From contig CM041097.1 in NCBI GenBank assembly GCA_023079485.1, positions 15,985,658 through 16,049,657 on the forward strand: a DNA stretch of 64,000 nucleotides, written 5' to 3'. The notes below the pieces were generated by a model that saw only the letters and a list, made by a program, of their open reading frames with translations, ran no database searches and was not told the origin of the DNA. Below, one piece after another: positions 14,301-28,856 of this stretch (positions are counted from its first letter, which is position 1; each line of letters begins with the position of its first letter). The DNA is from Archilochus colubris. Taxonomy: Eukaryota > Chordata > Aves > Apodiformes > Trochilidae. A program made the translations under genes and the position numbers.

Positions 14301-17300
14301 TTACAACAATGAATATATTTAAGATTTATAGTCTGAAGGTTGGTGCTATTTAGCTTGCTCAGGTGAGCAGTTCAACTAAGCCCAGGGGAGGTAAGAGAAA
14401 AGTTTTCTGCTTCACAATGATGCAAGAACCATCACTGACTTCAGCTGTAGGATGGGGCAGATTATCCCACATGGAGGTAAAACTGTCTGCTTCAGATGTT
14501 TCTTAACAAAACAAAAATCACTTACAATAAAGGCACAGTCAACTTCTGGAACTAACAAGAGCATGATACTCACTAAATGTTTTCTGGGATGACATTCTCA
14601 AGGGTTAAGGCCTCATGTAAAATATCCTGTGATGCATGAAGTCAGATAGCATCTCCCAGCTGAACCCAGCAGGGTTATAAAGACACACTTCATATTCATA
14701 AAGTCTTTTGCTTTTCTTAAACTGCAAATATTTTCATATTTTCAATGCACAGCACTTTCTCAAATCTGAAGTAACAGATTAACAAAATGTCAGAACAACC
14801 TCAGCTTCAAAAACTGCTCTACAATTTTAAGTAGAGATTATGTACCCCCAAAACAAAACAAAACAACACAACACATCTTATGATCATACTTCTCAACTGC
14901 TGATGTATATCAGCTTGTAACTGCCCCCATCTTTAAAGATAAAACAAACCCTTGTAAGTCATCCTAACCCTTGCAAAATACCAGGTAAGAATAATTCATA
15001 CTCTGGAGGAAGCTGGGAGAGGAATCACAGGATGGAGTCTGTATGCTGGGTGAGCTCTGAACTTTGTACAAATTGAAAAGCCAGCAATGAAAGATTTCTG
15101 GCTTGGTCCAAACCCATGTCCTTTTACAGTACATGTACAAGCTAATACCCTTACAAATCAACCACAACCCACCTATTCCATGAAGACAAGAGATGTAGCA
15201 AATTTAGCAGAAAGCACTGACAGATGAAAAAAAATTCAACTTCCTCAAGTGAATTAAATACCAGAAGTGGTTATCTAAAAACATGATGTTCCTGCTGATT
15301 TCTGGGTCACCTGGGGGACACAAGTGGAGATCAGAGGAAACACCATAGTATCAAATGAGGGCAATAACCAGAACTGCTGTCTCAAAAACTCAACAAAAGA
15401 AATATTAAAAGATGAAGAAAATTTGGAATTCAGCTAAAGAAAATCATCTGAGTAAGAGCTGTTTTTTCAGTGTAACTTTACCTATTAATTTGAAGAAACT
15501 TGGCACTACTCAAAACTTAACTATTTGTAAAGTTTCCCAGTTTTTCTCTCTCTAAATTTAGCTCAGTTCTTCTTGTTCTTTATTGTTCCAGTCATCAGAC
15601 AACAAAAGGAAAAGTTCTCTCTGTTCATCTGCCCCTGATGAGAAGGTAACCAAAGCTAAAGTTGTATTAGCTCCGATTCCAGATGAAACTGCAGCCTCAA
15701 ATAAAAACAGTTTGAAGCATAAAAATATCCACAGTGTGAAGTAGGGAACAGATTATGTATTTCTTCAAAGAAATTACTGTCAATTTATTGACAATATGGA
15801 AGAGTTTTGCTTAAAAGGACCTAAGAGACCCTACAAAAAAGGGACACACTACAAACTATCTTCAACTCCAGGCTGTCATGATTCTGATCTGTGTTTTTTT
15901 ACTATTTTAATTCAACATGATTTTGCTACTAGTAATCCCATTAAAGGCTTTTAGAAAAAACCAAACCCACAGCCCACATTTTACAGGCATAAGTGTCAAT
16001 TACATTTCTGACACCCTTTTAGAAGGATTACACACTGACAGGCTGATTGCATAGAAGATGCAACACTACAGAGTGCAGACCCATCAATCTCAGAAGCTTT
16101 GTCATCTCATTTCAAATGCCTAAACTAATAAACAAGATTTCAATATGAATAGCTAAAACATGCTTCCTTCTGCAGGTTTCTATCATGTAAAGAAAAGAGG
16201 TGCAATTCTTCTGATCACAAGCATCCCAATGACCACACCAATACAGCCATAGGAATGGAGCTCAAGGAGGAAAAAAACCAAGCAGCCAGATGTCAACCTG
16301 ATTTTTTCCATCAAAAGCTAAACCCATAATACCTGAAGTATTTGAAACCAAAAAAATGCTAAGCTAGAGTATCTATCAACATAGATTTATTTTGAGTAAA
16401 TAAATAATTCAGACTTCACAGGAAATAAGAGATTTCTCAGGTGAAAGTGTCACGTAACTTTTAGGCAATAACCATTATTTTACACCTTATAGTTCCATAT
16501 AGTTTGTTAAAATACAAGGGGCAACTAAGTTAATGTACAAACAAGTCAGTATTTTTTTCAATACTGATGTAGTTCATATCAAACAAAGAACCTGGAATTG
16601 GATCTGGCTTGAGAAACATAGAGTCAGTGGTGGCAGGAGCTTAAAAAAAAAAGGACAACTCATTTATCTTCCATCAGGACCCAAGATCTTTCTCAGAAGG
16701 GGATACACTGAGGCATTCAGATTAAACCAGCAGTAAATACAGGTGATATGAAAAAAATTCCTACTTCGAGTCACAAGTGAATTTTTACAACAGGGTTTGT
16801 CAAATTAAAGCCAAAGTAAATGCTTTACCACATACATCCCAACACAAGGCAGAGTTACAAACAAGAAAAACCAGAAACACAGAAAATAAAGACATTTTGT
16901 TTCAGTAATCAGCCCCCAAATATTTAGAAGCAGATGGGTATCTATAGAGTGTGGAAGGTGTGATTTCTTTCCTTTACACAGCTGCTGGTACTGCAGAGAA
17001 AACAAAGTTGTTCAGTGTTTCATACCTTATACATAAAGCGTGTCTAATGGTTCTGATTTTATGCATAAAAAATGAAAATTTCATGCAGCTGCTTCTCAAT
17101 TACGCATCTGGTTATTGTTTTGCAGCTGCAAAACTACCTTGAAGAACTCTAAAATATAGTGTGACAAGTCTGGAATAAATATCAGCAGTCATCTTGTACC
17201 TTCCTTGTGAAATGCTGGGTTTTTTCATACCACCTGTTAAAAAGTCCTGAATCAAGAGCTATGGCTTCTTACACCTCCTTCCTCTATAAACAAAACCCCA

Positions 17301-19949
17301 CTAATATATTTAACACAGCTGAAATTTGTAAATGACTGCTTTGTATGGCACACATTAAATATATAATTCAGTACCCCATTTCTAGAGTATTTCTTACTCT
17401 GTGTTGCTACTTCCAAGTAGCTATTTTGGTAATTTGATCAGAAATCCAACACAGAAAACAATAAGTCAGCACAACATTAGTGTCAAACATCTGAAATGAG
17501 ATTTTGATTTGTTAGTCCCCTGGCCATTATTCATATTACTATAAATCTATTGAATATGAAGACATTTGGTGACGAAGAATGGTTATAAAATACCATTAAA
17601 ATATAAAATACAATAGTTGTGTTGTAAGCAGTCTCAAACTTGCATTTACTGACTTACACTCAGCTTGTTATTTTCTGACAAAGGGAACAGATAAGAAAAA
17701 CAAAACAGACAGGTTTTTTTCATAACAATGAATTTGAAATTAACTATTTCTGTAATTCCTGGTGAGACTGAGGGTCCCTCAAAGCATTTTTATGAAACAC
17801 TTTTATAACTGAAGTATTAAAAAAGCAACAATTTGTAATTTATCTTGAAATACAAATGCCCATCTTGAAACAACACAACACCCAAGTGGTGAGTTCTGAT
17901 AAAATCTTTTATTAGCTTTGTTTCAGAAAGAATAAAACTCAACATCCCTGTTAGGCAAGCTGGAAGCTTTTTTAGAGCTTTTTTTTCTGGCTTGCAGGAT
18001 GCAGCACATGTGGCCATTACCAACCCATGTCTGTGCTGTTAGGCAGCTGCCTGGTTTTCATGCAGGTGCCCAGAGCTTCTGGGGAAAAAAATTGGGAAGC
18101 TGAAGAGAGGGAATGAGGCACACAGGGAAGAGAGAGACCCCTGGCAGAGTTTGCCAAGGATAATGCACTGCTTAAATCCTGCTCTGCTTAAAATCTTACC
18201 ACTTCTCAGCTGGGAAATAAGGTTCTGAGCACAAAGCCCAGAGGATGGAAGGGAGCAAAGGGGAGGGAGAACAAGGAGATGCAAACCCAAGCAAACAAAA
18301 CACAAAGGAGGAGAAAGAAGGGGTATTTTAAGGCTCATGTCCAGGGTGAGAGGTCCTGCTACCCAGCAGTGAAAACACACATTGTGTATGAAAGCCTCAA
18401 ATGGAAAACTTAATTCCACTTTATTTGTGGTCTTTAGCTTCCAAGACAGATTAAGTCAAAGCACCTAAAAGCAACCTGAGAGCAAATGAACAGGGCACAT
18501 GAAAAGAGTTACTAACAAATAGGTAGTATCCTCCAGCCTTACACTACATCTATACCACAGCAAACTTCTCACTATTTTCTATACAAAACCCTTAGTAAAT
18601 CAAGTATCTGTGAATATAACCCTTTAACACCTTTCCTAACTCCCCTGATATCCCACAACTGATTTTTTTATCCAGTAGATGGGTAAGTAAATTAATTGGT
18701 CACAGATCTATTGATTATCAAGCTTCTCAGGAAAGAAATCATTTTAAACAGCAGTAACATAAGGTGTTGCCTCCAGAAGTTTTACTCTGGTTTATTATTT
18801 TCAGAAATAGATTTTAAAAATCATTAGCACAGCAACGAAATTCAGAAATTCTTTCCAAAAATCAGGCCATTACAAAATTGATAAATACAGAAAAAAATAT
18901 TACAAGACATGTCAGCACCCATTATTTGTTTTCTGACCATACACAGACACATTAATTTCTGTGACTGTAATGTCAAGGAAATGGTGTCTAAGCAAAGCCT
19001 TCATCAAGGAAAAAAGAGTGCACACAAACAGAGTGGATTTTAGCTGGACACAACTGGTAAATACTTCTCAGTAGGGTAAGATTCAAGTGACTTTTTAGCA
19101 CAAAAAAGACAAAGGTATTTCTCAGTCAGAACTCAGAAGGTGGAAGATGGCATTAGGAAGAAATGAGAGGACACAGTGAGGAAAGGACTCTAAGGAAAAG
19201 AGAGCCGGACAAGGAGCAAAAAGAGATTAAAACCAGAGATGATAGTAGATGAAATGGATGCATTCAAGAGGTGTCTATGAAGACTGGGAGTAACAAGAAT
19301 ATTTACCACTTGTTTTTTCCCTGACTCTTGCAGGTATTTGCTATTATGGAGAAATATGGAAAATGAATATTCCCTCTAGTCTTAGCTTTCAGCACTCAGA
19401 CAAAGGCAGAAACCATTAACTGAAAACCTGCTAAAAAGAACAGAGAAATGCTCCTGCTGAACGTGATCCAAAGACAGCTCATCCACCACGAGTTTTCTAA
19501 TCATTTAAAAGGTTGCTTTCTACATGCTTACCCCTTTGAGAATAGAATCATGTTAGTCAATAACTTATAGCATTATTTTGCCTGAAAGGATAGTTTCAGA
19601 AAGCTGTAATTTAAGTATAAAGAACTTTAATAAAAGCTGTCAGAGAAAATAAGAGGACTTAGGGGAGAGCTGTTCCTTAACAGTGAGTAAGATCTTTGCA
19701 TACAGCCCCATGAAATGCTATTCCAGCTACACATGGTTTTTCAACAGATGCAGAGAAGCATAATCCAAGAAGTACACAGGGGTTTTTTTGAGAAATAACT
19801 CATTATGCAAAGGGGAAAATTGATTACAACATGGTGAACTATAAAATGGAAAGAAATGTGGAAATCACAAAAATGCTGCAGGCAATTTTTGTCTCTTACT
19901 TATCCTGACAGAGAAAAGAAAGGGAATCAAGAAACGTAACCAAAGCAGT

Positions 19950-19974
19950 AAAAAAAACAAACAAACAAACAAAC
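19950..19974. repeat. AAAC microsatellite
   Basis: Run of A followed by about five CAAA units. Confidence 0.93.
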
Positions 19975-22900
19975 AGATAAGTAGCCAACAAACTCAAAGA
20001 TTAAGGAGTAAATTCATTTACTTAAAGGTAACTTTAATGGAGGGGTGGTCTGTACAGGATTTGCATAAAAAAGCTCTCCCTAAATCCTAAACACACATTT
20101 GTAATATCCTCAGAAACAGAGTCAAGGATCAGTTTCATTTTTCCTAACATAAAAGCTTTGATTAAACACAGACAAGGTTATCACCAACAATTTCTTCATA
20201 ATCTCTACAAAAAGAGAATTACCAAGCTAAAGATAAAATTTCGAGCCCTTTTAAGCATACTCTGCTTTCCTTGTTGTGGAGAGAAGAACTTTCAGATGAG
20301 GAATCTAAAATGCAGCCTTCCAGCTCAATTAAACAAAGCCAAGGGGAAAAAACTCAGGAGGCTGAGCTAGGAAGGAGAGTGGTGATCACATGCCTGAGAA
20401 CTCTTTCAATATTCTATAAAATAGTAAATAATAGGTGACAGATAAATGACCTAATGGAAAGAGGCTTCAATAAACCTCTTCTGTTCTTTATAAAATACAT
20501 GTTTACCTCTCCAACCTGATATAAAAGCCATGCCTTTAGTCCTAAGCCAAATTTTATGAGTTCCCTCATGCATAAGGCAATACAAACAGGAGATGCAGAG
20601 ACTATATTTTGTTATACATTTTTTTTTAAAGAATAGTGAATAAAAAACCTTGCACTCAATTCAATTGCATTTCTCTGTGATGGAGTGTGAACACTACACC
20701 TGACTGATTCCTAAATGTAATGAAAAACTAAGTGGCAATGGGCAGCACTCTATTGCTTTTGTTAAAAATCAGAAAAAAGAAACACATGCCAAGCTTCTAG
20801 CAGCCATTTAGGACTGTCAGCAGTTTTAGCCACTTCTCTAAGTTCTCCACTGATTCAAAGAGCCAATTGTCAGCCCATAGTAACACCCTCCAGCATAATT
20901 ATAATCCCCCTCAGCTTTGTTCACCTACTAGATTAAAATGATGGTGCCCTTAAAAACTTCTCCATCAGGGAGAACAGAAAGAACAGAGCATGTGCTGATG
21001 CAGACCTTGGGACTGCTGCTGGAGAAGCCTGGAGAAAATGATGGACCCTGAAATGATGCCCAGCAGTGAAAATACACACATCCTAAGCATCAGGAATTAT
21101 TTCCTTATATTGTTACTAGAGCATGAGAAAAAAAAATTGCAAAAACTGGCTAAACAAACCTTTAATTTACTGCTGCAGTGAGAATCAGATCAGAAGACTT
21201 GGGAGTTAAAGCAGGAGCAGCCAGATGATCTTACATTTCAGGCATAAAACTCAGCTCCCAAATACTTCACTTTGTTCTGTTTAATAGCTGCAGTAGAACT
21301 GTAAGAACTTGTTTACAGGTTGTGTTTCCTCAGATGGCAGATCAAGCAACGCTGTAGTGTTGTACAAAAGAGCACAACATCTTTTTCTTTCCTCTCTTGA
21401 AAAATCTGAGAATCATAATAAGAAACAGAAAACTCCTTTGTCACTGAATTTCTTGGTTTTTCTGTAAATATCACCTTGTCTACAAGTTACACCTCAAAAC
21501 TGCTTAGCATGTAAAAGGCAGTGAATTCTTCAGGGCCTAATTCTGCATTCCCTATTGTATACAACTTCTTTTGAAGTCAATATTAGTGATGTCATTTGAA
21601 TTTTCTTCACATCTGCCATTCTTATCTTGGAGGAAAAAAAATCCAATGCTTTAATTCCATTAAAAATTCTTTGCAGACTGCCTTTTGTGCTGCTGGTAAG
21701 TTATAGAATTTTTCTGAGAAAATTAATATTCAGTGTATATAATAATAAAAGCAGGGAGAGCAACAGAGGAAATGAGCAAAGTGTAACAAAACTGCTGATC
21801 CTGGATAAAGGAAAACCTTTTCAAGAACACATGCATTAACACCTTCCTGACAAGCAAAGACAACAGCAAATCTTGTTTAATCCCATCTCTTTCCATTGCA
21901 TCAACAGGAAAACCAACAACAGGAAAAAATAGGTGAGCACAGACATTACAGTAGTACAGACAACTCTGTCAAGCCTGTAATATTTAGTGAAGTTGCAAAA
22001 TTAATTTGTGAATACCTCACTTTGTAAAGACTTCCAAGTCAGGAATTTCTATCCCTTTATCTGCAGCTCCTCATCAAGCACACAAACCCACAGGAGTGAT
22101 GTAATGCTATAGGATTATTAAAGAAAACTAATGATAACAGGTCCAGAGAAAGAACCTCCTTTCACAAGAAAAATACACGTTTGACTTTCACGTTTTGATA
22201 ACTTTTTTCAACTTTTTTCTTAAAAATATACTGGCAAGCATCCTTTCTTGCTTGCAGAAGCTGAAAGACAGCTGCAATGGGGCATACAGTACATAAACCA
22301 CCAGATTTTTGAGCAGAGCCTCTCCATTCACCATCTTTTACTGCACAAAGCTTGTCTACCAGGATGATTCCAAAGCTGCCTTTGGTTATTTTGGGGGGCA
22401 ATATTTTGAGCCTCCTGTAAAATTACTTTTTTTTTGGTTTTGTCTATAACTCCTTACTTTGCGTGGCTGCATATTCAGAAGATGGCAGCTCATATCAACT
22501 TGTGCAGATAAACCTGAGTGACAGAGATAACACTAGTCTGAAGGATCATAAAGAAGATAAACCTAATGAAATTTTGAAACAACAATGACCACTGTTGCAA
22601 AACTTGTCTTCGAGATGCTTACTTAGTTTTCAAAGTGCATGTTGAAAGCACAAGGATAGCACACTATCAGAAATATTACAAGGATGTTGTTAATTATTTA
22701 GTGGATTAATGGAGTGTGTCAATCACTTCAACATGAAATAACTTCCACATGATAAAGCACAATTCTCTAATATCCAGTAATGCAGCATGCTCGAATGCAG
22801 TTGCATAATAAGGGATGAAGAAAAGCATCACTGACTGATAATATTTTGAAGAGTTAACAAGCCAACCTACTTAAAATGCACACAATTAATTTGATAAAGT

Positions 22901-24163
22901 TTGATTAGCAAGTAATTTGGTTTCATATTTTTTTGTTTATTTAAATTTCAACAGGCTTTTTTATGTTTCTCTGATGTGCAAAAGCAAGCAAGCTACAGAG
23001 GTTATTCCAAATAAATCTGGCATCAGAAACCAGAAAAGGTTCACTGCCTTTAATGGAGTAATTTATTTCTGCAGGTAGTTATAGGGATCAAAACCAGTAA
23101 GTTATTGGATGGGCTGATTCATTAATAAGTTCAATCACAAAGAGGAGAGTTTAAGAGCTGTGAAAAACCTGCCACAGTGAGTATTTCTTGATTTTCTCAG
23201 ACCTGCAGACATAAGGAAACCCTCCAATTCTATGAACATTGCTTTTTACCACCCTTTTTCAGTTTGCCCTGCCAAATGACCATAACAGGAGCATTTCATG
23301 GGTTTGTTTCAAATACACTGGTTGATATTAGAAGGTTTTGTTTACTGAAAAAAGCATCACCTTTAATGAAGTCAGATTTAGCTAGGCACTGTGCTAATCC
23401 TGTTCAGCAACCTGAGCTCTGATGAAACCTTTGATATAAGTTGTGTTAATTTGCTTTCCAGTGTACAAAACTAAAATGCATTTAATCAAGATACTTGTGT
23501 ATTATGTAAAACATAATAAAAAAACCCCTTCCTGTCACTACACAGACTACAATAATGTCTGTCCTTTGGCATTTTGATGTATGATATATGAAAAAAAGCT
23601 AAATTAAAAGAAGAAACTATTCAAATTGCTATTAACTTAAAGTAGAACATTTCTTTCAGAGTTAGAATTGGGTGCCAAACATAATTTAATGCCTTTCCTT
23701 TTTCCTTTTGTGCCCAACTAAGTTCTGAATATCTTAACAAAAGGGAAATCTACAACTTTTTCTTTCCTTTTAATAGAGCAAATTTTTACTTGAAAACTGT
23801 TTAGGCAAGTTTGGTTACTGAAATTCCTTAAGTTCCATCAATTATACAGCAACACATAACTTTTGTCTGAAGCCATTAAGTCACTCTGAATGTTGAGTTA
23901 TTCAAAATGACATAAATAACATTAATTAGACTTTATCTTGCATGCTACATATAAAACATTTTAGAAATAACATTATAAAGCAATATAAGTGTTCTAAACT
24001 GTTGTTCTCATATGAAATTAAGCATCTGTTTCTGGTCTGGCCACTATATCAAAACTTTTCAATAATTATCAATTTGAAGGTTGTGTACAAGTTATTAGAA
24101 TACAATTTATTTTCCAGATTACTCTCTGGTAAAGCAGATTCCTCCCATTATCAGTCAACTTAC

Positions 24164-24305
24164 TCAGTCTCTGAGCCGCCTCCAGGGCATCATTTGCAGA
24201 ATCAGCTACAAAGAATCTCTGAACTGTAACCCCATGGTCTGCCATTAGTTTTTTGCTTTGGTACTCCTGGAGGTTCAGCCATCGTCTGGGGGTTAATTGA
24301 ACAGC
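24164..24305 (-). CDS. SUCLG2: SUCLG2 coding exon 2 (start of mature subunit, ATP-grasp N-terminal part)
   Basis: Second coding exon of SUCLG2: 142 bp, 47 codons plus one base. It opens AVQLTPRRWLNLQEYQSKKL and continues through a VQRFFVADSAND segment to AAQRL. This is nearly the human SUCLG2 sequence around residues 29-75. The LNLQEYQSKK block marks the start of the mature chain, so the transit peptide is probably removed near RRW. The family product pairs with the alpha subunit SUCLG1 and interconverts succinyl-CoA plus GDP and phosphate with succinate plus GTP in the mitochondrial matrix (TCA cycle). The acceptor has a pyrimidine tract ending TTTTTCTAG. The donor is GTAAGT, leaving phase 1. 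The similarity to SUCLG2 rather than its ATP-specific paralogue SUCLA2 is clear from RRWLNLQEYQ and RFFVAD. Only the N-terminal edge of the ATP-grasp region is present; the phosphohistidine-interacting and nucleotide-binding parts lie outside the window. Confidence 0.97.
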
Positions 24306-27300
24306 CTAGAAAAACGAGAGGGGAAAATAACATAATGCTCATTAAACACAGTTCATGAGACAGCCAACAGTGCTCTTCAGCCTTACTCTTATCTACAGCC
24401 AGCAGGTAAATAACACTCATTCAGAGGAAAGCTAAAATACATATTGATTTACCTAAGTGCATTTTCTTAGCATTTGTGCATATAAAGCACTTGGAAAGCT
24501 ATGGATTTATTTTTTTTTAAAGCTACACAAGGCTCACAGTTCTGGGGCAGACTTTGGTTGCTGTTGCCAAATGTCTCTTTCAACACAACTTGTTTTCCCA
24601 TTTTTTGGTTGGGGAGGAATTAAACAGGTAAAGAATTTGCAACACAACTGAGTGTTTCAACAGATATCTCCAGTGCCAGCTCAAACCAGCAAGGCTTTAA
24701 GGACTCTCTTAAATAATATGGACTGCAACAGGTCACCACCTAATAATACACCTAATGGAACAGAGATGACAGCATGACAAGCAAATGAAACTCTCTTTGT
24801 TTGCTAAAGAAAGGTCATCTCCAGTGCCACCCATCTGGTGTGCATCCCTCCAGTGGTATCTCTGGCTCCAGACTGGTTAATTAATACAGGAAACCTAACA
24901 GCTCCAACAGGACCCTCCAAGAAGCTGTTCCCAGCCACCCTCCTGGGATGCTACAGAAGCTTTCGCTATAAATCTCCTTTACAACTTGAAAATATTCCTC
25001 AGAATGATCCATGGGGAAACTCCAAATCATTTCTGAGATGTTAAAAATCAGATTAGATCCAGATACAGTGCATCCACAGATAAGCATATGGGCATAGGTC
25101 TGTTCTCTCATACAAATTAAGCAATTAATATACAGATATTATGGTGATATTTCCTTTATAAATTATGAATCAGATACATCTGAGGAACACAGATAGGAAA
25201 TAAGAGTATAACTAGTTTGAAAGAGCTGTCAAAGCAGTCCTAAGGGTGGTGAAATGAAGATCTGGCCAAGAACTGCTGGCACAGAAAAGCAAAGCTCAGA
25301 CACATGATGTTAGGAAGCACAGACATTTTTTCCCACTCCTGTGTTATGTGATCCTAAAGAGAGACCATCTTATTGAGTGCCAGCTGAAGACTTTCAATCA
25401 ACACTTTCCACAGAAGACAAACTCCAGGTTGTGAACAAACTACTCCATAAAATGAATTAGTACAACATGCCACTGTGTGCTGTAGTACAATATATTTAGA
25501 AACCAACTGTGTCAAAGTCTGTATTAGAAGCTCTGAAGAGCAAGGAACATGAAAAACTTGCTTTAAAGCACTTGCAGGATACACACCATATGTCTTGAAA
25601 AGAGCAGGCAAAATAAAGTAGTTGCAAGAGATGAAATGAAGTAGAAGCTTTGAACCTATGAAGACAACTACTCTTTCAAGACCATCTTGAAATATCAAAC
25701 CAGCTGCAAACTTATGCATTTTAGGCTTCAGGCACACAAAAGAAGTGGCCACGAGATGTTAGAAATGTGAGTTAACAGATAATTCTCTGAATTAATTCCC
25801 ACCTCAAAAATGTTATGCTTGAATATATACCTGAACAATTTAAATGGGATAGCAATCAAAGAATCTATTAGTACAAGAACCTTGAAAAATCCTTGCCAGA
25901 TAAGTTCCAAATCATAAGAAATACTTTTATACCAAGTGTTGATGGGTAAGATGGGCTTTAAATTGCCAAAGTTTCTTGGGTATTATAAATTTTCACACAT
26001 TCTACAGCCACAAATGAGAGACAAGTGAGACTGACCATAGCAGTGCTACTGCACAAAGGACAGACTAGGCAAGAGTCTTCCAAAGTTTGGAAAGAAAACT
26101 ATTTCCCACACCTGCTCTTCTATGGGCAGACAGAATCCATCCTTTCCCCTCCAGACTTACTAGGAAGACACTAAAAGCACAGAACATAATAATCCAGCAT
26201 CCTTTATATTAATTATTTTCCCATTCTGCAGCACTGCTCTTGTCAACAATTAACTTGCTCTCAGCAGCACTACACAGCACTGCTGGATTCACCCATGCGC
26301 TCCTCTCTCTTCTGAAAGATGAGGATTAGGTTGTAAATTACCATGAGGAAAAATCATGTCAAGCTGAAAGGGGCAGGAGAGAAGTGCAGGAAAGCAGAGG
26401 CAGCATTTAAAGTCCTTCCATTCATTATTGATTCCCTCCACCCTCTATTCCCAGCTTATTCTCTGCTTGAATACTTTTATCTCTTCTCCCCATATACCAG
26501 TCAGAAAATCATACTGGAAGACACCACACAGCTCTCAGATCTCTGCACACAGCTTTGTCTAGGGTTGAAGCACTCTACATTCCAAAAATTTAAAATATTC
26601 CTGTGTTTTATCTGTCTCTTTATTGCAAGGCAGCACTGAAGTACAAGTACTTTCTGTCACCGAAGCCTCTGAAGAAGAGACTGGAAATCAGATTGCAGAC
26701 TTTAGTAAAAACTGACTCCCCGTGTGACATCTTTTGTTTCATCTCCAGAAGATGAAGCAAGAACTAGAAAGTTTTCCACTGGTTGCATTTTCCTGTGTTA
26801 AGAGATTTTTTCTAACTACAAAAAAATTTTGAAAAAAATCTTACTAAGTTTACACTCCCATTACTGTAAATACACTTTAACCTGAATATTAACTTCTGCC
26901 AAGCCCTGAGCAGCCCAAAATAGGGTGTAGGTTTAAATACATCTTTCTATCTTTCTAAACTGTTTTTTTTTTCCTAAGTGGCATTTTATTTCCTAGCATG
27001 TTAGCTACTTTCTATAACAAAACAAAAGAAACAAACCTTAAGATCACAGCAGTGAGCCTAAATGAAAACTCAGACAATAAGTTTGCATGGAATGGAATAA
27101 AGAAAAAACTCAAGCTAAAGGATTTAGTCTTCTGAAAGCAAGTTCTGACTAAAAGGCTAAAATAAATATCATTCATGGCTCTGCTGAATTCTTCCAACAG
27201 ACCTTATATTACAACAAGAATAACTTTCAAATGAGCTCTTTATGTGTGCTGTGCATTGATGTACACATTGTAGATGGAGAGTAGCTCTTATTTGAGATTC

Positions 27301-27853
27301 AGATATGCTAGATAGGTTGAAAGAGGTTTTTTTCTTTATTTTTAATCACAAATAACCTTTAAGAATAAATCAATACATAAAACTATAAAAAACAGCACTA
27401 GTAACATATCCATCTTTTTTATAATATTTATTATTTATCATAATAAAGTGGCAAAGGGGAATTAAATCCTTCCTAGTATGATAATTCTGAAGATTAAAAT
27501 TCTAAACTAAGTGTTTATTAAAGAGATTAATATAGTTAAACAGGACTCTATTACAACTCATAACATTTCCTTAGAGCCTGACAGCAGCCTCAAAAATCCC
27601 AAAACTCAAGTAAGTGGAACAAAAGGCCTCGACTGAACAGTAACATGAGGTGGGATGAGGGAAAAATTATTTAATCAAGTACAACTTTCCCACTGGATTC
27701 TCTCCTGCTGCCTAGAATTATTTGGCATTTTCCAAAAGCAGAAAATTCATATGGTTGGGGTTCAGCTGTGTTTCTCTTTCCCAGAAGATTTTCACTACCA
27801 GTCAGAATCACACTCATATTGTCCAAAAACACACAAGCTGGTGATGGACTGGT

Positions 27854-27917
27854 CATGGGTTGGACTCGATGATCTCTGAGGTCCCTTCCAACCCAGCCAA
27901 TTCTATGATTCTATGAT
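27854..27917 (+). mobile_element. CR1 LINE tail-only fragment
   Basis: Only about 64 bp: GGGTTGGACTCGATGATCTC through the TTCTATGATTCTATGAT terminus. An extreme 5' truncation, or the surviving end of a larger deleted copy. Plus orientation. Confidence 0.9.
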
Positions 27918-28856
27918 TTCAGAAATCGGTTACAAGCAATTGCATGTTTTGATCTGAATGAGCTTTCTGTTCAAAGTTACTACTTTAAATAACTTGACAC
28001 CATGCTTGATCCAACTCCATACCTACAGCATCATGAAAATGAGTGGGATACTCATCCAGCAGCCAAATCTCTCCATTTGATAATGTTAATTTGATAATGG
28101 TGCATAACTGTACCACTGCTTTATTGACTACTGCTGGAAAAAAACAACAACTCTGATTGCTCATGTAACCTGCAAAATCTCTTCTTTATCAACTTTCTGT
28201 TTGGTTGTTTTTTAATAGAAAATGCTAAGGTTCATTGACAAATAATGTATTTGGAGAGTAGTTACATTCTTCTTCCATTACTCAGTTTGCCAGTTCTTGA
28301 GCAGCCACGTGGCAATAAAAAATGCTTTTCATTATTTTAATAAAATGGGCTAAACAATAACAATATAGTTAAAGAGGAGTGGAACTACAAGCACATTTTA
28401 AGGCAGAAATCTGCTTCCATATAAGTAAAATAAAATATTTAGAAAACACAGCACCAAAGAAACATCTTTGTCCTTATTTATGCAGCATTAACTACTCTGA
28501 TGTGCAACATCTTTCAGATGACCCAGGAGGTATCTTTTGAGTGCTTCCTTTGACAACACACAAACACACACAAAACCAGGAGAAATTGTCAATATTTTCA
28601 CCTAAAAGTTTGCAAACTGCATGTTAACTACTTCCACAAAACTCTGCTTGGAAATAAATGTTTTGCATAACCACAAAACAACAGCATCATCAGCAATGCA
28701 AACTTCATTAAACCAGACTCCTAATTATTTCTTATCTGAGCCTATACATATGCTGAGGTATCAGCTCAGCAGAATTTTTTTTTTTTACTCTTTGGCCTCC
28801 CTGCTAAAACCAGGTTGAATCCAAGACCAATGATTTCACTTAAATAGGGCTGTAGA

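Larger units (their letters stand above)
1..24163 (-). other. SUCLG2: SUCLG2 intron 2 (partial, runs off the left edge)
   Basis: Everything left of exon 2 reads as intron: AT-rich, with frequent stops in all frames. I looked on the minus strand for the conserved next block of the family (the AQILAGGRGKG region and what follows) and did not find it, so the next exon should lie beyond position 1. The interval contains CR1 pieces at 2531, 7860 and 11218, AT-rich microsatellites at 4662 and 5173, a T/G-rich tract at 8494, a poly-A run at 1746 and an AAAC run at 19950. The intervals 2813-4661, 5232-7859, 8579-11217 and 11400-24163 hold nothing else I can support, apart from the exon-like segment noted at 15592. 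Confidence 0.85.

Noticed and set aside
16140..16262. Minus-strand stretch that reads as a hydrophobic GCIGVVIGMLVI segment
   Set aside because: Short, without acceptor or donor support; AT-rich noncoding DNA commonly yields membrane-like translations.
23223..23242. CCAATTCTATGAAC, resembling a CR1 terminus
   Set aside because: Only about 13 bases match and no CR1 body precedes it; most likely chance.
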